From Candidatus Latescibacterota bacterium (GTDB lineage: Bacteria > Latescibacterota > 4484-107), in contig JAUWMS010000179.1 in assembly GCA_030613045.1 (NCBI GenBank), positions 1 through 6,026 of the forward strand: a stretch of DNA of 6,026 nucleotides. The letters run 5' to 3'. Shown here piece by piece: positions 1 through 6,026 of this stretch. Position 1 is the stretch's first letter. Each line of letters opens with the position of its first letter. The notes below the pieces were generated by a model, which saw only the letters and a program-made list of their open reading frames with translations, did not search any database and was not told where the DNA came from. The position numbers and the translations under genes were made by a program.

Positions 1-1777
1 TAGTCTGGAGAGTATATTCCAGAAATCCATTTGGAAATATGCGGTTCCCAACCAGCCGTACAGGTCGGTTGTTAAGCAATTCAAAACCGCTTCCGTGCAT
101 GAAACGCTTCACCCGCCATTCATCAAGCAAGCCGCCACAGACGAGGCAATCCACAACATTCTCCTCCATGTTCCAATCTTCACGGGCGGCAAACTCAGCC
201 GCGTAATGCTTGCGAAACAAATCCGCATTTTCGTGCATAACAGCCGCAATTTCAGCCACCATTCCGATTGAAAACGCTTTCTTCGCTTTGTCTGAAATTG
301 CCAGGCATTCCTTAATCGCCTGTTCCAGCCGCACGGGCTGTTCTGTTTTGGATTCCATGTCTTCAAAGTAAGCAATAATAACATGCGCCAGGGCGAGCTG
401 CATGCGGCTGGTATGTGTCGCTTTTTGCCAGGCAGTGATTGTTTTCTCACGCTGCGGTGCAGGAATTCGGTCAGCCAGCGCTTTGACAGTCTCCAGGCTC
501 TTGCCCGCGATAGCTACGGCCTCCTCCTTCTCGCTCACAATGGCCTCGCGAGTTGGAGATGTCTTCTCAGAGAACATAGACCAGAAATATTCCGCAGTGA
601 ATTTCAGTGAAATGCCTGGCTTGAATAGTGCGAAGGTGCCGCCAAGCATCATCATTTCAAAGCGGTGCCTATAGTTTTGGCAGAACAAGTGGCTGTCCAT
701 GTAGAAGGATTTTTTGATAAAATTCACCGATGTTTTCATAACCGGGATTAACTCCGTGCCAGCCTCGCCCCAATTCTGCGCTGCCCAGGCTTGCCAGATT
801 TCTTCGCTGGTTATTTTCGGATTCTTCAGCGCCTCGGTAAAAGTATAGAGATTCATTTCGTTGACAGACTCAATAGCCTTTCCATGATAGCGGTCAATAC
901 GACCGGGGAATCGTGTTGCGCCGCATTCGCGCGCATAGCGAATTTCACTTAAAAGAAGATCAGGATACAGGCAGGGCAATTCGCCAAGACCAAAGTACTC
1001 ACCGATAAGATCGAACTCAGCAGCAAGGGAAGCATTCTCCCTGCGTTTCAAATAAGGGTTATCGGGAAGGAAGAGACTCCAATCAAAAGGAGTGACCTTG
1101 GTTTCAATTTCAAATGTACACTCTTTGAGCGCCAGATCCGCGGCTGCGGATAACACGCGGTAGTCTTCATCAATGGAGCCAAAAGTTCTAAAGGTGAGCG
1201 ACTTCCCCAGCGCCTCGAGTTCCTCGCTGAAAGTACGAATGACCCGTGCGGCAACTTCGATGGGTGGGTAGCGTTTGGGATCAGAATTGTGGATAACAGA
1301 ATAGTCAGCCTCGGTAAGCGTAAGCACTATGCCGTCCATACCAGGCACCGCTTTAAAGAACGCGCGAATCTTATAACGGATAAATTCCCAATAGGCTTCG
1401 CTATTGAAATCTATTTCTCCTTTTTCATCTAAAATTTCCGGGGCAGATTCTACTACTCCTGTTGGAACCATCACCTCGCGGTGCCAATAGATAAACTTGC
1501 GCCCGGAATGGTGGGCTAATGCTACAATACGATTAAAATTTCCCCGTGTTTCCAGCGCCAACACTTGATTGCGCTGAGCCAGAGCTGCGGGATAATCTTC
1601 AAAAAGCAACACCCCTTCAAGTCCACCGCAAGGACCGTGGGCATCTCCGCACATTTCAAAGCCTTCAACACCATAACTATCAGCCAGTTCGACTACTTTT
1701 TTCATATAGTCCACATCCGGCGCTACTGGATGGAAGAGGGACCAGCACAGCCCGGGGACAACGTTTTTTGTACTCAT
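1..1777 (-). CDS. GH67-like TIM-barrel glycoside hydrolase (alpha-glucuronidase-related), 3' end beyond window
   Basis: Reading from ATG at 1777 gives 592 codons without a stop, running off the left edge. The start is supported by AGGAG six bases upstream. There is no signal peptide (begins MSTKNVVPGLCW), so a cytoplasmic enzyme is likely. Residues about 1-300 look like a TIM barrel. Residues 140-158 (ending VLTLTEAD), 223-262 (PFDW, then AAEFDLIGEYFG) and 307-337 (NLYTFTEALKNP, then W and NWG) resemble the GH67 alpha-glucuronidase sections with the acid Glu, the Asp/Glu base pair and the start of the C-terminal domain. The matching residues are E156, D232 and E254. The spacings of 76 and 22 are close to those I recall for GH67 enzymes (about 73 and 28). 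Residues about 340-592 are mostly helical. The N-terminal domain of classical GH67 is absent, so substrate specificity is uncertain. A distant uncharacterised GH67-like family is as likely as a true alpha-glucuronidase. It is visibly more AT-rich than the genes to its right. Confidence 0.8.
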   Translation of the reverse strand, partial: MSTKNVVPGLCWSLFHPVAPDVDYMKKVVELADSYGVEGFEMCGDAHGPCGGLEGVLLFEDYPAALAQRNQVLALETRGNFNRIVALAHHSGRKFIYWHREVMVPTGVVESAPEILDEKGEIDFNSEAYWEFIRYKIRAFFKAVPGMDGIVLTLTEADYSVIHNSDPKRYPPIEVAARVIRTFSEELEALGKSLTFRTFGSIDEDYRVLSAAADLALKECTFEIETKVTPFDWSLFLPDNPYLKRRENASLAAEFDLIGEYFGLGELPCLYPDLLLSEIRYARECGATRFPGRIDRYHGKAIESVNEMNLYTFTEALKNPKITSEEIWQAWAAQNWGEAGTELIPVMKTSVNFIKKSFYMDSHLFCQNYRHRFEMMMLGGTFALFKPGISLKFTAEYFWSMFSEKTSPTREAIVSEKEEAVAIAGKSLETVKALADRIPAPQREKTITAWQKATHTSRMQLALAHVIIAYFEDMESKTEQPVRLEQAIKECLAISDKAKKAFSIGMVAEIAAVMHENADLFRKHYAAEFAAREDWNMEENVVDCLVCGGLLDEWRVKRFMHGSGFELLNNRPVRLVGNRIFPNGFLEYTLQT

Positions 1778-1782
1778 TTGAA

Positions 1783-1788
1783 TCTCCT
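1783..1788 (-). promoter_or_regulatory. Ribosome-binding site of the GH67-like gene
   Basis: On the minus strand AGGAGA lies just upstream of ATG 1777-1775, with AGGAG ending six bases before the start codon. It is a near-consensus Shine-Dalgarno sequence and fixes the start of the GH67-like frame. No convincing -35/-10 pair is visible upstream. Confidence 0.75.
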
Positions 1789-1880
1789 ATAAAATTTCCA
1801 CTTAACCTGGATCATTGATGGACTCCTGTCACTAAGTACTCTGCCACGTAAATTCGGTGACGTATTGGGGGGGGCTAATA

Positions 1881-1943
1881 GAGACTCTTCACTTCGTTCA
1901 GAGTGACAAACGCCGTCATTCTGAGGCGCAGCCGAAGAATCTC
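1881..1943. repeat. Imperfect inverted repeat, dispersed-repeat type
   Basis: The left arm (1881-1906, starting gagactcttcacttcg) and right arm (1915-1943, ending gccgaagaatctc) are imperfect reverse complements: GAGA-TCTTC outer parts and TCAGA-TGAC inner parts match, with a short central mismatch. The element would fold as a long hairpin with a small loop. The 'gtcattctgag...gaagaatctc' wording resembles hairpin repeats scattered through intergenic regions of many environmental bacterial genomes (recollection, not a search). No transposase is present, so at most it is a non-autonomous element. Confidence 0.6.
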
Positions 1944-2033
1944 ATAGGATCAGGTTACGCCATAATATTTATGAAAACGTGTGCTAAGCCTGCCCGTCCA
2001 GATCTACAAACTCACTAAGAATGTTCAGGGAAT

Positions 2034-3788
2034 TCACCCTCCGAACCGAATCCTCGACACATAAATATCACACGGCGTCCGCCAATCCTCGGGACGTTTG
2101 ATTTCGGGGTAATACTCGTGCATCGAATAATCGCTGATCACGGTTTCATCCCCGCACTGAACCGCGCCGGTATAGCTGCTGTCCCCCGCGCTCAGAAGCT
2201 CCATCACCAAACGAGGCCGCGTGCCGTCCATCACGAATACGCCGGTGCGCAGGCCGTGATGATACTCCTCGACACGAGCCGGATCCACCTTTTCCGCCTC
2301 CTCGGGCGTACCTCGGCAGAAGGTGCGGGTGTCGTCCTGCAGTTCCCGGAAGCGCTTGTCGGACTGGGAGCAATAGCGACCGCTCACCATAATCATTTCT
2401 CCTGCCTTAAACACACACGGGGCCTGGATGATCCGTGCGGAGGAGACGGTTTCCCAACGGTTCTCCGGCTCGATAAACCGGGACACCAACATAGAGTGAT
2501 CCCCCTCCTTCGGATCCGCCCTCGAGAAGGCAGTAAGTTGATCGCCCTCGGTCCACAAGTCCGCTTCGCTCGCGCCCGAAGCCACGTCACCGATCGTCGA
2601 GATGATCTTCCAGGTGCGGCCGTCCGGGCTGGAAAGGAGTTTGACCGCGGCATCCTTCTCTGGCCAGACGTAAGGACCCACAATGTACTGGTCACGCCAC
2701 TTTTTCGGACGCCAGAAAAAACAGTGACCACACTCAAAGGGTTCACTCCATCTGCCCGGACCCAGCCTCTCGAACCCGTAAGTCGTTAAGACGTCCTCAG
2801 AGCTTGGAGGACGCGGGACGCGGCCAGACGGGGTATAGAGCATAAGTCGGTTATCCACCTGCAGAAATTTCGGATCACGGATCTCCACGCCTTTGAGCTG
2901 CAACACGACATCTTCGACCCAGGTGACCCCATCCGCTGACCTCAGCACGATAGCCTTCGAGCCCGACAACCCACTTCTGAGACGGCTATGACTGTGACCC
3001 GTCCGGAAAGTTACATAAAATTCTCCCTGAAAATAGGTCATGTCCGTAAAACCATTGTGCTTGGTATCGGGGCGCTCCGCGTCCGAATAGACCTTGCGGT
3101 AATCACACAGAGTCGGCTTGGGGAAATTATTCACGCCCAGCATCGGCAATAACTCCCCAGCCACAAAAGACGCCATCCCGGACTGCGCCACGCCATCGGG
3201 AAGCCAACCCTCGTAGAGATGGTCGTAGGCCAGCCGGGTATCCAGAAAAGTGCGATGGAGGTCAATCAAAGCAAGCGATTTCTCATCGGCCAACTTCCGT
3301 ACCTCCTGAGCCAAATCCGACAGCCGCTCCTGCCGATGTCGTAATTCAGAGAGAGTGCAACCACTCGCCGTCATCCGCTCCGAAATGGGCGTGGGCGTCA
3401 TCAGAACCGGACGGGCGTTTCGCGTCGTGATCCCATCCACGATCTTCTCAAGATTCTCCCGGAAAGCCGCAGGCTCCACACCGGAAAGCGCATCCTCCGC
3501 GCCGAACATGACCAGCACATAATCCGGCGATTGCGAAAGGACATCCCGCTCCATCCGCGCCAGCCCTTTTTCCGCAGTGTCTCCCGAAATCCCGGCGTTG
3601 ATCATCTCGACGTCATCCTCCACCCAGTCCGTGAGGATACGCGCCGCAATCGAACGCCACGTCTGGCTCTCCCGCACCTTGTTCACCGTAGTCGTCCCAT
3701 ACTGGAAGCAATCGTGAAACACGTCCAACTTGGCCGAGGTCCCCGCAGTCACGGCATCCCCGAAAGCTGCGATCCGGATCTGGTCCAT
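2034..3788 (-). CDS. Inactive-looking SGNH/GDSL domain fused to Asp-box (sialidase/GH43-like) beta-propeller protein
   Basis: This is a complete 584-residue protein starting at ATG 3788 and ending in TGA, with no signal peptide. Residues 1-220 follow the SGNH hydrolase pattern: block I FGDAVTAG (9-16), block II NAGISGDT (64-71), block III FGAED (95-99), a helix-strand section to LIDLH (174-178), and block V LPDGVAQSG (196-204). The catalytic Ser of block I is Ala12, the Asn of GxND is Glu98, and the His of DxxH is Ala201, so normal esterase chemistry looks impossible. Residues about 225-584 look like a five-bladed propeller of the sialidase/GH43 type, with two Asp-box motifs, SADGVTW (284-290) and SPDGRTW (387-393). 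The tail from about 501 (VDPAR) to the end is nearly identical to the paralogue at 4880-6026. The role may be sugar binding or a glycosidase activity in the propeller. The nitrilase gene lies 130 bases upstream and is probably co-transcribed. Family assignment is fairly firm; function is not. Confidence 0.85.
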   Translation of the reverse strand: MDQIRIAAFGDAVTAGTSAKLDVFHDCFQYGTTTVNKVRESQTWRSIAARILTDWVEDDVEMINAGISGDTAEKGLARMERDVLSQSPDYVLVMFGAEDALSGVEPAAFRENLEKIVDGITTRNARPVLMTPTPISERMTASGCTLSELRHRQERLSDLAQEVRKLADEKSLALIDLHRTFLDTRLAYDHLYEGWLPDGVAQSGMASFVAGELLPMLGVNNFPKPTLCDYRKVYSDAERPDTKHNGFTDMTYFQGEFYVTFRTGHSHSRLRSGLSGSKAIVLRSADGVTWVEDVVLQLKGVEIRDPKFLQVDNRLMLYTPSGRVPRPPSSEDVLTTYGFERLGPGRWSEPFECGHCFFWRPKKWRDQYIVGPYVWPEKDAAVKLLSSPDGRTWKIISTIGDVASGASEADLWTEGDQLTAFSRADPKEGDHSMLVSRFIEPENRWETVSSARIIQAPCVFKAGEMIMVSGRYCSQSDKRFRELQDDTRTFCRGTPEEAEKVDPARVEEYHHGLRTGVFVMDGTRPRLVMELLSAGDSSYTGAVQCGDETVISDYSMHEYYPEIKRPEDWRTPCDIYVSRIRFGG

Positions 3789-3791
3789 TCT

Positions 3792-3807
3792 CGGAAATTC
3801 CTTTCCG
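3792..3807 (-). promoter_or_regulatory. Hairpin carrying the ribosome-binding site of the SGNH-propeller gene
   Basis: The minus-strand RNA reads CGGAAA-GGAA-UUUCCG, a perfect 6-bp stem closed by GGAA, which fits the GNRA tetraloop pattern. It ends three bases before the ATG at 3788-3786. The only good Shine-Dalgarno match (AAGGAA) sits in the loop and the adjoining stem bases, so folding could limit or tune translation. Only two of the six pairs... are not G-C or C-G at the closing half: three are C-G/G-C and three are A-U, so stability is moderate. A regulatory role is inferred. Confidence 0.4.
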
Positions 3808-3918
3808 TCATAAATTTTGCAGCTATGATAGATTCAACACCGAAGCACACCGAAAAAATCAACCCTTCTCTTTTTCCAGCAAGTCGCCAGCATGTCAGGC
3901 TTCTTCAACCACCCATTC

Positions 3919-4698
3919 TTATTGGGCGCCTTTCGCATTCGTGTCGCCAATGATTCCATAAAGGTCCGGTCGCCGGTCTCTCAGCATCTCTCCGGTTATC
4001 TGCGTCGGGTCAATATCTTCCACCAGCACATCCTCTAAGGACGATTGTAGTTTAGCCACAATGTCGCCTTTCGGCCCCGTAATCAGACTCACCTGTGGGT
4101 GGGCGAAACAAATAAAGCATTCATTTTCGTAAGACCGGGTGCGCATCCACCACTCGTTATCGTAGTGGCACATCCCAAACGTAGGATTCATAATCACCCG
4201 GGCCCCTTTGAGACGCAACGTTCGTGCGGTCTCCGGCCAACGCCGGTCTGCGCAGATCATGATGCCGATAGTCCCAAATTCGGTGCGAAACACAGGCAAG
4301 TCCCTCCCCTCGGCATACCGCAGATCGTGATGCTGAAGGTGGGTCTTGTAATATCGGCCAACGATCTCACCCGTGCGATTGAACAACAACGCCGCGTTGT
4401 AGCACCGATCCTCCACACGTTCGGTCAATCCCAGAATAAGCCATACCCCCAATTCCCTGACTAGGATTTGGGCGCGTTCGATGTACAAGCTATCCTTCCC
4501 GGATTGGGCGATCCTGAGAAAACGCTCCTTCGTCCAGCCCGCATCCGACGTGACCACGTAGCCGTCCAAAAAACATTCCGGCGTACAGAATAGGTCCACT
4601 CCACGATCGGCCGTGCGCCGCATCAAGCCCTCCAGGACCTTCCAATTATGTTCCAGATTCCATTTGACGGGAACCGCTTTGATTAGGCCTACTCTCAT
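3919..4698 (-). CDS. Carbon-nitrogen hydrolase (nitrilase superfamily amidase)
   Basis: This is a complete 259-residue protein ending in TAA. The family cleaves non-peptide C-N bonds (amides, nitriles, N-carbamoyl groups) through a Cys thioester. The triad is visible: E41 in CTPECFLDGY, K118 in YYKTHL and C149 in GIMICADRRWPE. E130 (YAEGRD) matches the second conserved Glu. The length is usual for a single-domain member, and there is no signal peptide, so it should be cytoplasmic. ATG 4698 was chosen because GAGG lies six bases upstream and the family typically starts with a strand like MRVGLIKAVP. An ATG 15 codons further up would add residues that do not fit. It lies between two copies of the SGNH-propeller gene, which suggests a shared pathway on an amide- or carbamoyl-bearing saccharide or its breakdown product. 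N-carbamoylputrescine amidase-like or aliphatic amidase-like activity cannot be told apart here. Confidence 0.9.
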   Translation of the reverse strand: MRVGLIKAVPVKWNLEHNWKVLEGLMRRTADRGVDLFCTPECFLDGYVVTSDAGWTKERFLRIAQSGKDSLYIERAQILVRELGVWLILGLTERVEDRCYNAALLFNRTGEIVGRYYKTHLQHHDLRYAEGRDLPVFRTEFGTIGIMICADRRWPETARTLRLKGARVIMNPTFGMCHYDNEWWMRTRSYENECFICFAHPQVSLITGPKGDIVAKLQSSLEDVLVEDIDPTQITGEMLRDRRPDLYGIIGDTNAKGAQ

Positions 4699-4704
4699 TT
4701 CTTT

Positions 4705-4708
4705 CCTC
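4705..4708 (-). promoter_or_regulatory. Ribosome-binding site that sets the nitrilase start
   Basis: GAGG on the minus strand is followed by AAAGAA and then ATG at 4698-4696. It supports the internal Met rather than the upstream in-frame ATG at 4743, which has no comparable sequence near it. Confidence 0.7.
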
Positions 4709-4786
4709 ACCGACTTGTCGAAGCCGCACACGATTAGAAACAACCCGCGACTTCAAATCGTGGGCGGCTTCCCATGCTTTCAACTG

Positions 4787-4817
4787 GTCGACACTCCTTT
4801 TTTTGGACTGTGTCGAC
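4787..4817. repeat. Stem-loop A of a tandem covarying hairpin pair
   Basis: GTCGACAC (4787-4794) and GTGTCGAC (4810-4817) are perfect reverse complements around a 15-base interior with a run of seven T on the plus strand. TCC (4795-4797) and GGA (4805-4807) can extend the stem. CAAC (4781-4784) and GTTG (4819-4822) may pair outside it. In the direction of transcription the loop is A-rich and no U-run follows, so it is not a standard terminator. Confidence 0.7.
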
Positions 4818-4833
4818 TGGTTGAGGCTACTTA

Positions 4834-4862
4834 GGCGACACTCTCTTTTGGACTGTGTCGCC
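4834..4862. repeat. Stem-loop B of a tandem covarying hairpin pair
   Basis: GGCGACAC (4834-4841) and GTGTCGCC (4855-4862) are perfect reverse complements. The interior tctcttttggact is close to that of stem-loop A, whose left arm lies 47 bases to the left. Compared with A, one position has changed in both arms (T-A pair to G-C pair), keeping the stem. A third, weaker match to the right half (ggactgcctcgac, 4868-4880) runs up to the stop codon of the upstream gene. Confidence 0.7.
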
Positions 4863-4879
4863 CTATCGGACTGCCTCGA

Positions 4880-6026
4880 CTATCCAAACCGAATCCTCGA
4901 CACGTAAATATCGCACGGCGTCTCCCAGTCTCCCGGACGCTTGATTTCGGGGTAATACTCGTGCATCGAGTAATCGCTGATCACATATTCATCGCCGTAC
5001 TGAACCACGCCGGTATAGCTGCTGTCTCCCGCGCTCAAAAACTCCATCACCAAACGAGGCCGCGCGCCGTCCATCACAAAAACTCCGGTGCGCAGGCCGT
5101 GATGATACTCCTCGATCCGGGCCGGATCCACTTCGAAGGCTTCCTCCGTAGTGCCCTGAGTGAACTTCTTCCAGTCCTTTTCCAATTCCCTGAATCCTTC
5201 ATCCGACTGAGCGCAGTACCGACCGCTGACCATCACGCGTTCCCCCACCTCAAACACGCAGGGCGCCTGAATAAGCCGCCCGGAGGATACCGTCTCCCAA
5301 CGATTCTCCGAAGGAATATACGTAGAGAGGAGCATCTCGAAATGACTTCCTCGTTCCGCCCGTGCAAACGCCATAAGCTGATCATCTTTCACAAACAGGT
5401 CCGTTTCATCACCCTCTGCTTCCCAGGGAAGGATAGTGGAGATCGCCTTCGAGTTCCGTGCATCCCCGCTGGCAAGAAGCGTTACCGATGCCTCCTCATC
5501 CGGCCAGCGCTACCCCGCCACCACGTACTGATCGCGCCATTTCCTGCGACGCCAGAACACACAGGGGCCGCACTCGAAGGGATCGCTCCACCGGCCCGGA
5601 CCCAACCGCTCGAACCCATACGTCATCACTCCCGGATGACCGGGCTGATAGGGAACGGAAACACACGGGGCATACACGATAAGACGGCCGTCCGCCTGGA
5701 AAAATTTTGAATCCCGGTTGTCGAAGCCCTCGACCTTCAGCACCGTTTCTTCCGACCAGGTGATGCCATCGCGGGAACGCAGCACCACGATCACGTCCGA
5801 TTGAGGGTTTGTGGTCGTTGGCGTACTGTGTGAATGCCCTTTGCGGAAGGCAATGAAAAACTCCCCCTGAAAATAGGTGAGATCGGTAAACGCATGATGC
5901 ATCACCTCCGGGTGCTCCGCGTCCGAATAGACCTTGCGGTAATCGCACAGGACCGGCTTGGGGAAGTCTTCTACTCCCAGCATCGGCAACAGTTCCCCGG
6001 CGATAAAAGACGCCATCCCCGACTGC
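4880..6026 (-). pseudogene. Second SGNH/Asp-box propeller gene, interrupted by in-frame TAG; 5' end beyond window
   Basis: The frame is collinear with residues 202-583 of the intact paralogue at 2034-3788. It starts with QSGMASF at the right edge, the end of the SGNH domain, and ends in RFG followed by TAG at 4880-4882. At 5510-5512 the same frame has TAG where the paralogue has Tyr373 (TAC). Reading on past it restores the match at once (RWPDEEASVTLL), with no indel over the next 43 residues. The first Asp box is kept (SRDGITW); the second, just after the stop, is degraded (SGDARNS). The last 83 residues differ from the paralogue at 8 positions by my count. The simplest reading is a recent nonsense mutation or a one-base sequence error. 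Split translation or stop read-through is less likely. Because the gene lies upstream of the nitrilase, it could still be transcribed as the first part of that unit. Confidence 0.75.
5510..5512 (-). other. In-frame amber codon (TAG) in the second SGNH-propeller copy
   Basis: The minus-strand codons here read GTG GTG GCG GGG TAG CGC TGG, against GTG GGT CCT TAC GTC TGG in the other copy. TAC to TAG is one base change. Both flanks stay in the same frame. Confidence 0.85.

Larger units (their letters stand above)
1778..2033. other. Intergenic region between the SGNH-propeller gene and the GH67-like gene
   Basis: These 256 bases contain no plausible gene. They hold a run of eight G at 1867-1874, an imperfect inverted repeat at 1881-1943, and the ribosome-binding site of the GH67-like gene at the left end. 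I see no clear rho-independent terminator for the SGNH-propeller gene. The gap is wide enough for the GH67-like gene to have its own promoter, and base composition changes across it. Confidence 0.6.

Noticed and set aside
109..450. Short minus-strand frame, plus others at 1048-1254 (minus) and at 383-674 and 1546-1818 (plus)
   Set aside because: All lie within the 592-codon GH67-like frame on the minus strand, in other frames or on the other strand, and lack recognisable motifs.
2118..2789. Long plus-strand open frame opposite the propeller gene, with a similar one at 4961-5710 opposite the second copy
   Set aside because: The two predicted proteins resemble each other only because the minus-strand genes are duplicates. 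They match no family I recognise, and the minus-strand reading has clear domain motifs.
3789..3918. Promoter for the propeller gene between it and the nitrilase
   Set aside because: Candidate boxes such as TTGAAT are present, but none has a good -10 at proper spacing, so I did not call one.
3919..4743. Longer nitrilase start at 4743
   Set aside because: No ribosome-binding site is visible there, and the extra 15 residues do not look like the family's N-terminus. ATG 4698 has GAGG six bases upstream.
4787..4862. Hairpin pair as a rho-independent terminator
   Set aside because: In the direction of transcription the loops are A-rich and no U-run follows either stem.
4781..4880. CRISPR array
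   Set aside because: Only two full repeat units with palindromic arms and one partial; no regular repeat-spacer pattern and no cas genes.
5510..5512. TAG reassigned to an amino acid across the genome
   Set aside because: The same gene ends in TAG at the point where its paralogue ends one residue later in TGA, so TAG is best read as a stop here.

Overview
The window looks like bacterial DNA from a carbohydrate-degrading heterotroph. Genes are closely packed, Shine-Dalgarno sequences precede the starts, and there are no introns. Every gene I can support lies on the minus strand, so transcription runs from high to low coordinates. The mix of a glycoside-hydrolase-like barrel, SGNH/sialidase-like fusions and a nitrilase-family amidase is reminiscent of environmental Planctomycetota, Verrucomicrobiota, Kiritimatiellota or Lentisphaerota. 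That placement is an impression from gene content only; no taxonomic marker is present.

Layout in transcription order. (1) 6026-4880 is the end of a gene for an SGNH-like domain joined to a sialidase/GH43-like beta-propeller. It enters from the right edge and is interrupted by an in-frame TAG at 5510-5512, so it is called a pseudogene, with a caveat. (2) 4879-4699 is an intergenic stretch with two tandem stem-loops whose outer base pairs covary. (3) 4698-3919 is an intact carbon-nitrogen hydrolase (nitrilase superfamily) with its Glu-Lys-Cys triad. (4) 3918-3789 is a short gap ending in a small hairpin that carries the ribosome-binding site of the next gene. (5) 3788-2034 is a full-length 584-residue paralogue of gene 1. 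Its SGNH domain keeps the fold motifs but has lost the catalytic serine, asparagine and histidine. (6) 2033-1778 is an intergenic stretch with a G8 run and an imperfect inverted repeat of a dispersed-repeat type. (7) 1777-1 is a long open frame, 592 codons without a stop, running off the left edge. It resembles GH67 alpha-glucuronidases, with Glu156, Asp232 and Glu254 in GH67-like order and spacing.

How they may work together (inference): none of the proteins with a visible N-terminus has a signal peptide. A cytoplasmic pathway that trims imported, probably uronate- or amide-bearing oligosaccharides would fit: the GH67-like enzyme for hydrolysis, the nitrilase for an amide or carbamoyl group, and the propeller protein for sugar binding or cleavage. 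The substrate cannot be read from the sequence.

The points most worth a second look are the catalytically empty SGNH domain fused to an Asp-box propeller, the duplication of that gene around the nitrilase, the amber codon in one copy, the covarying hairpin pair, and the GH67-like gene without the usual GH67 N-terminal domain.
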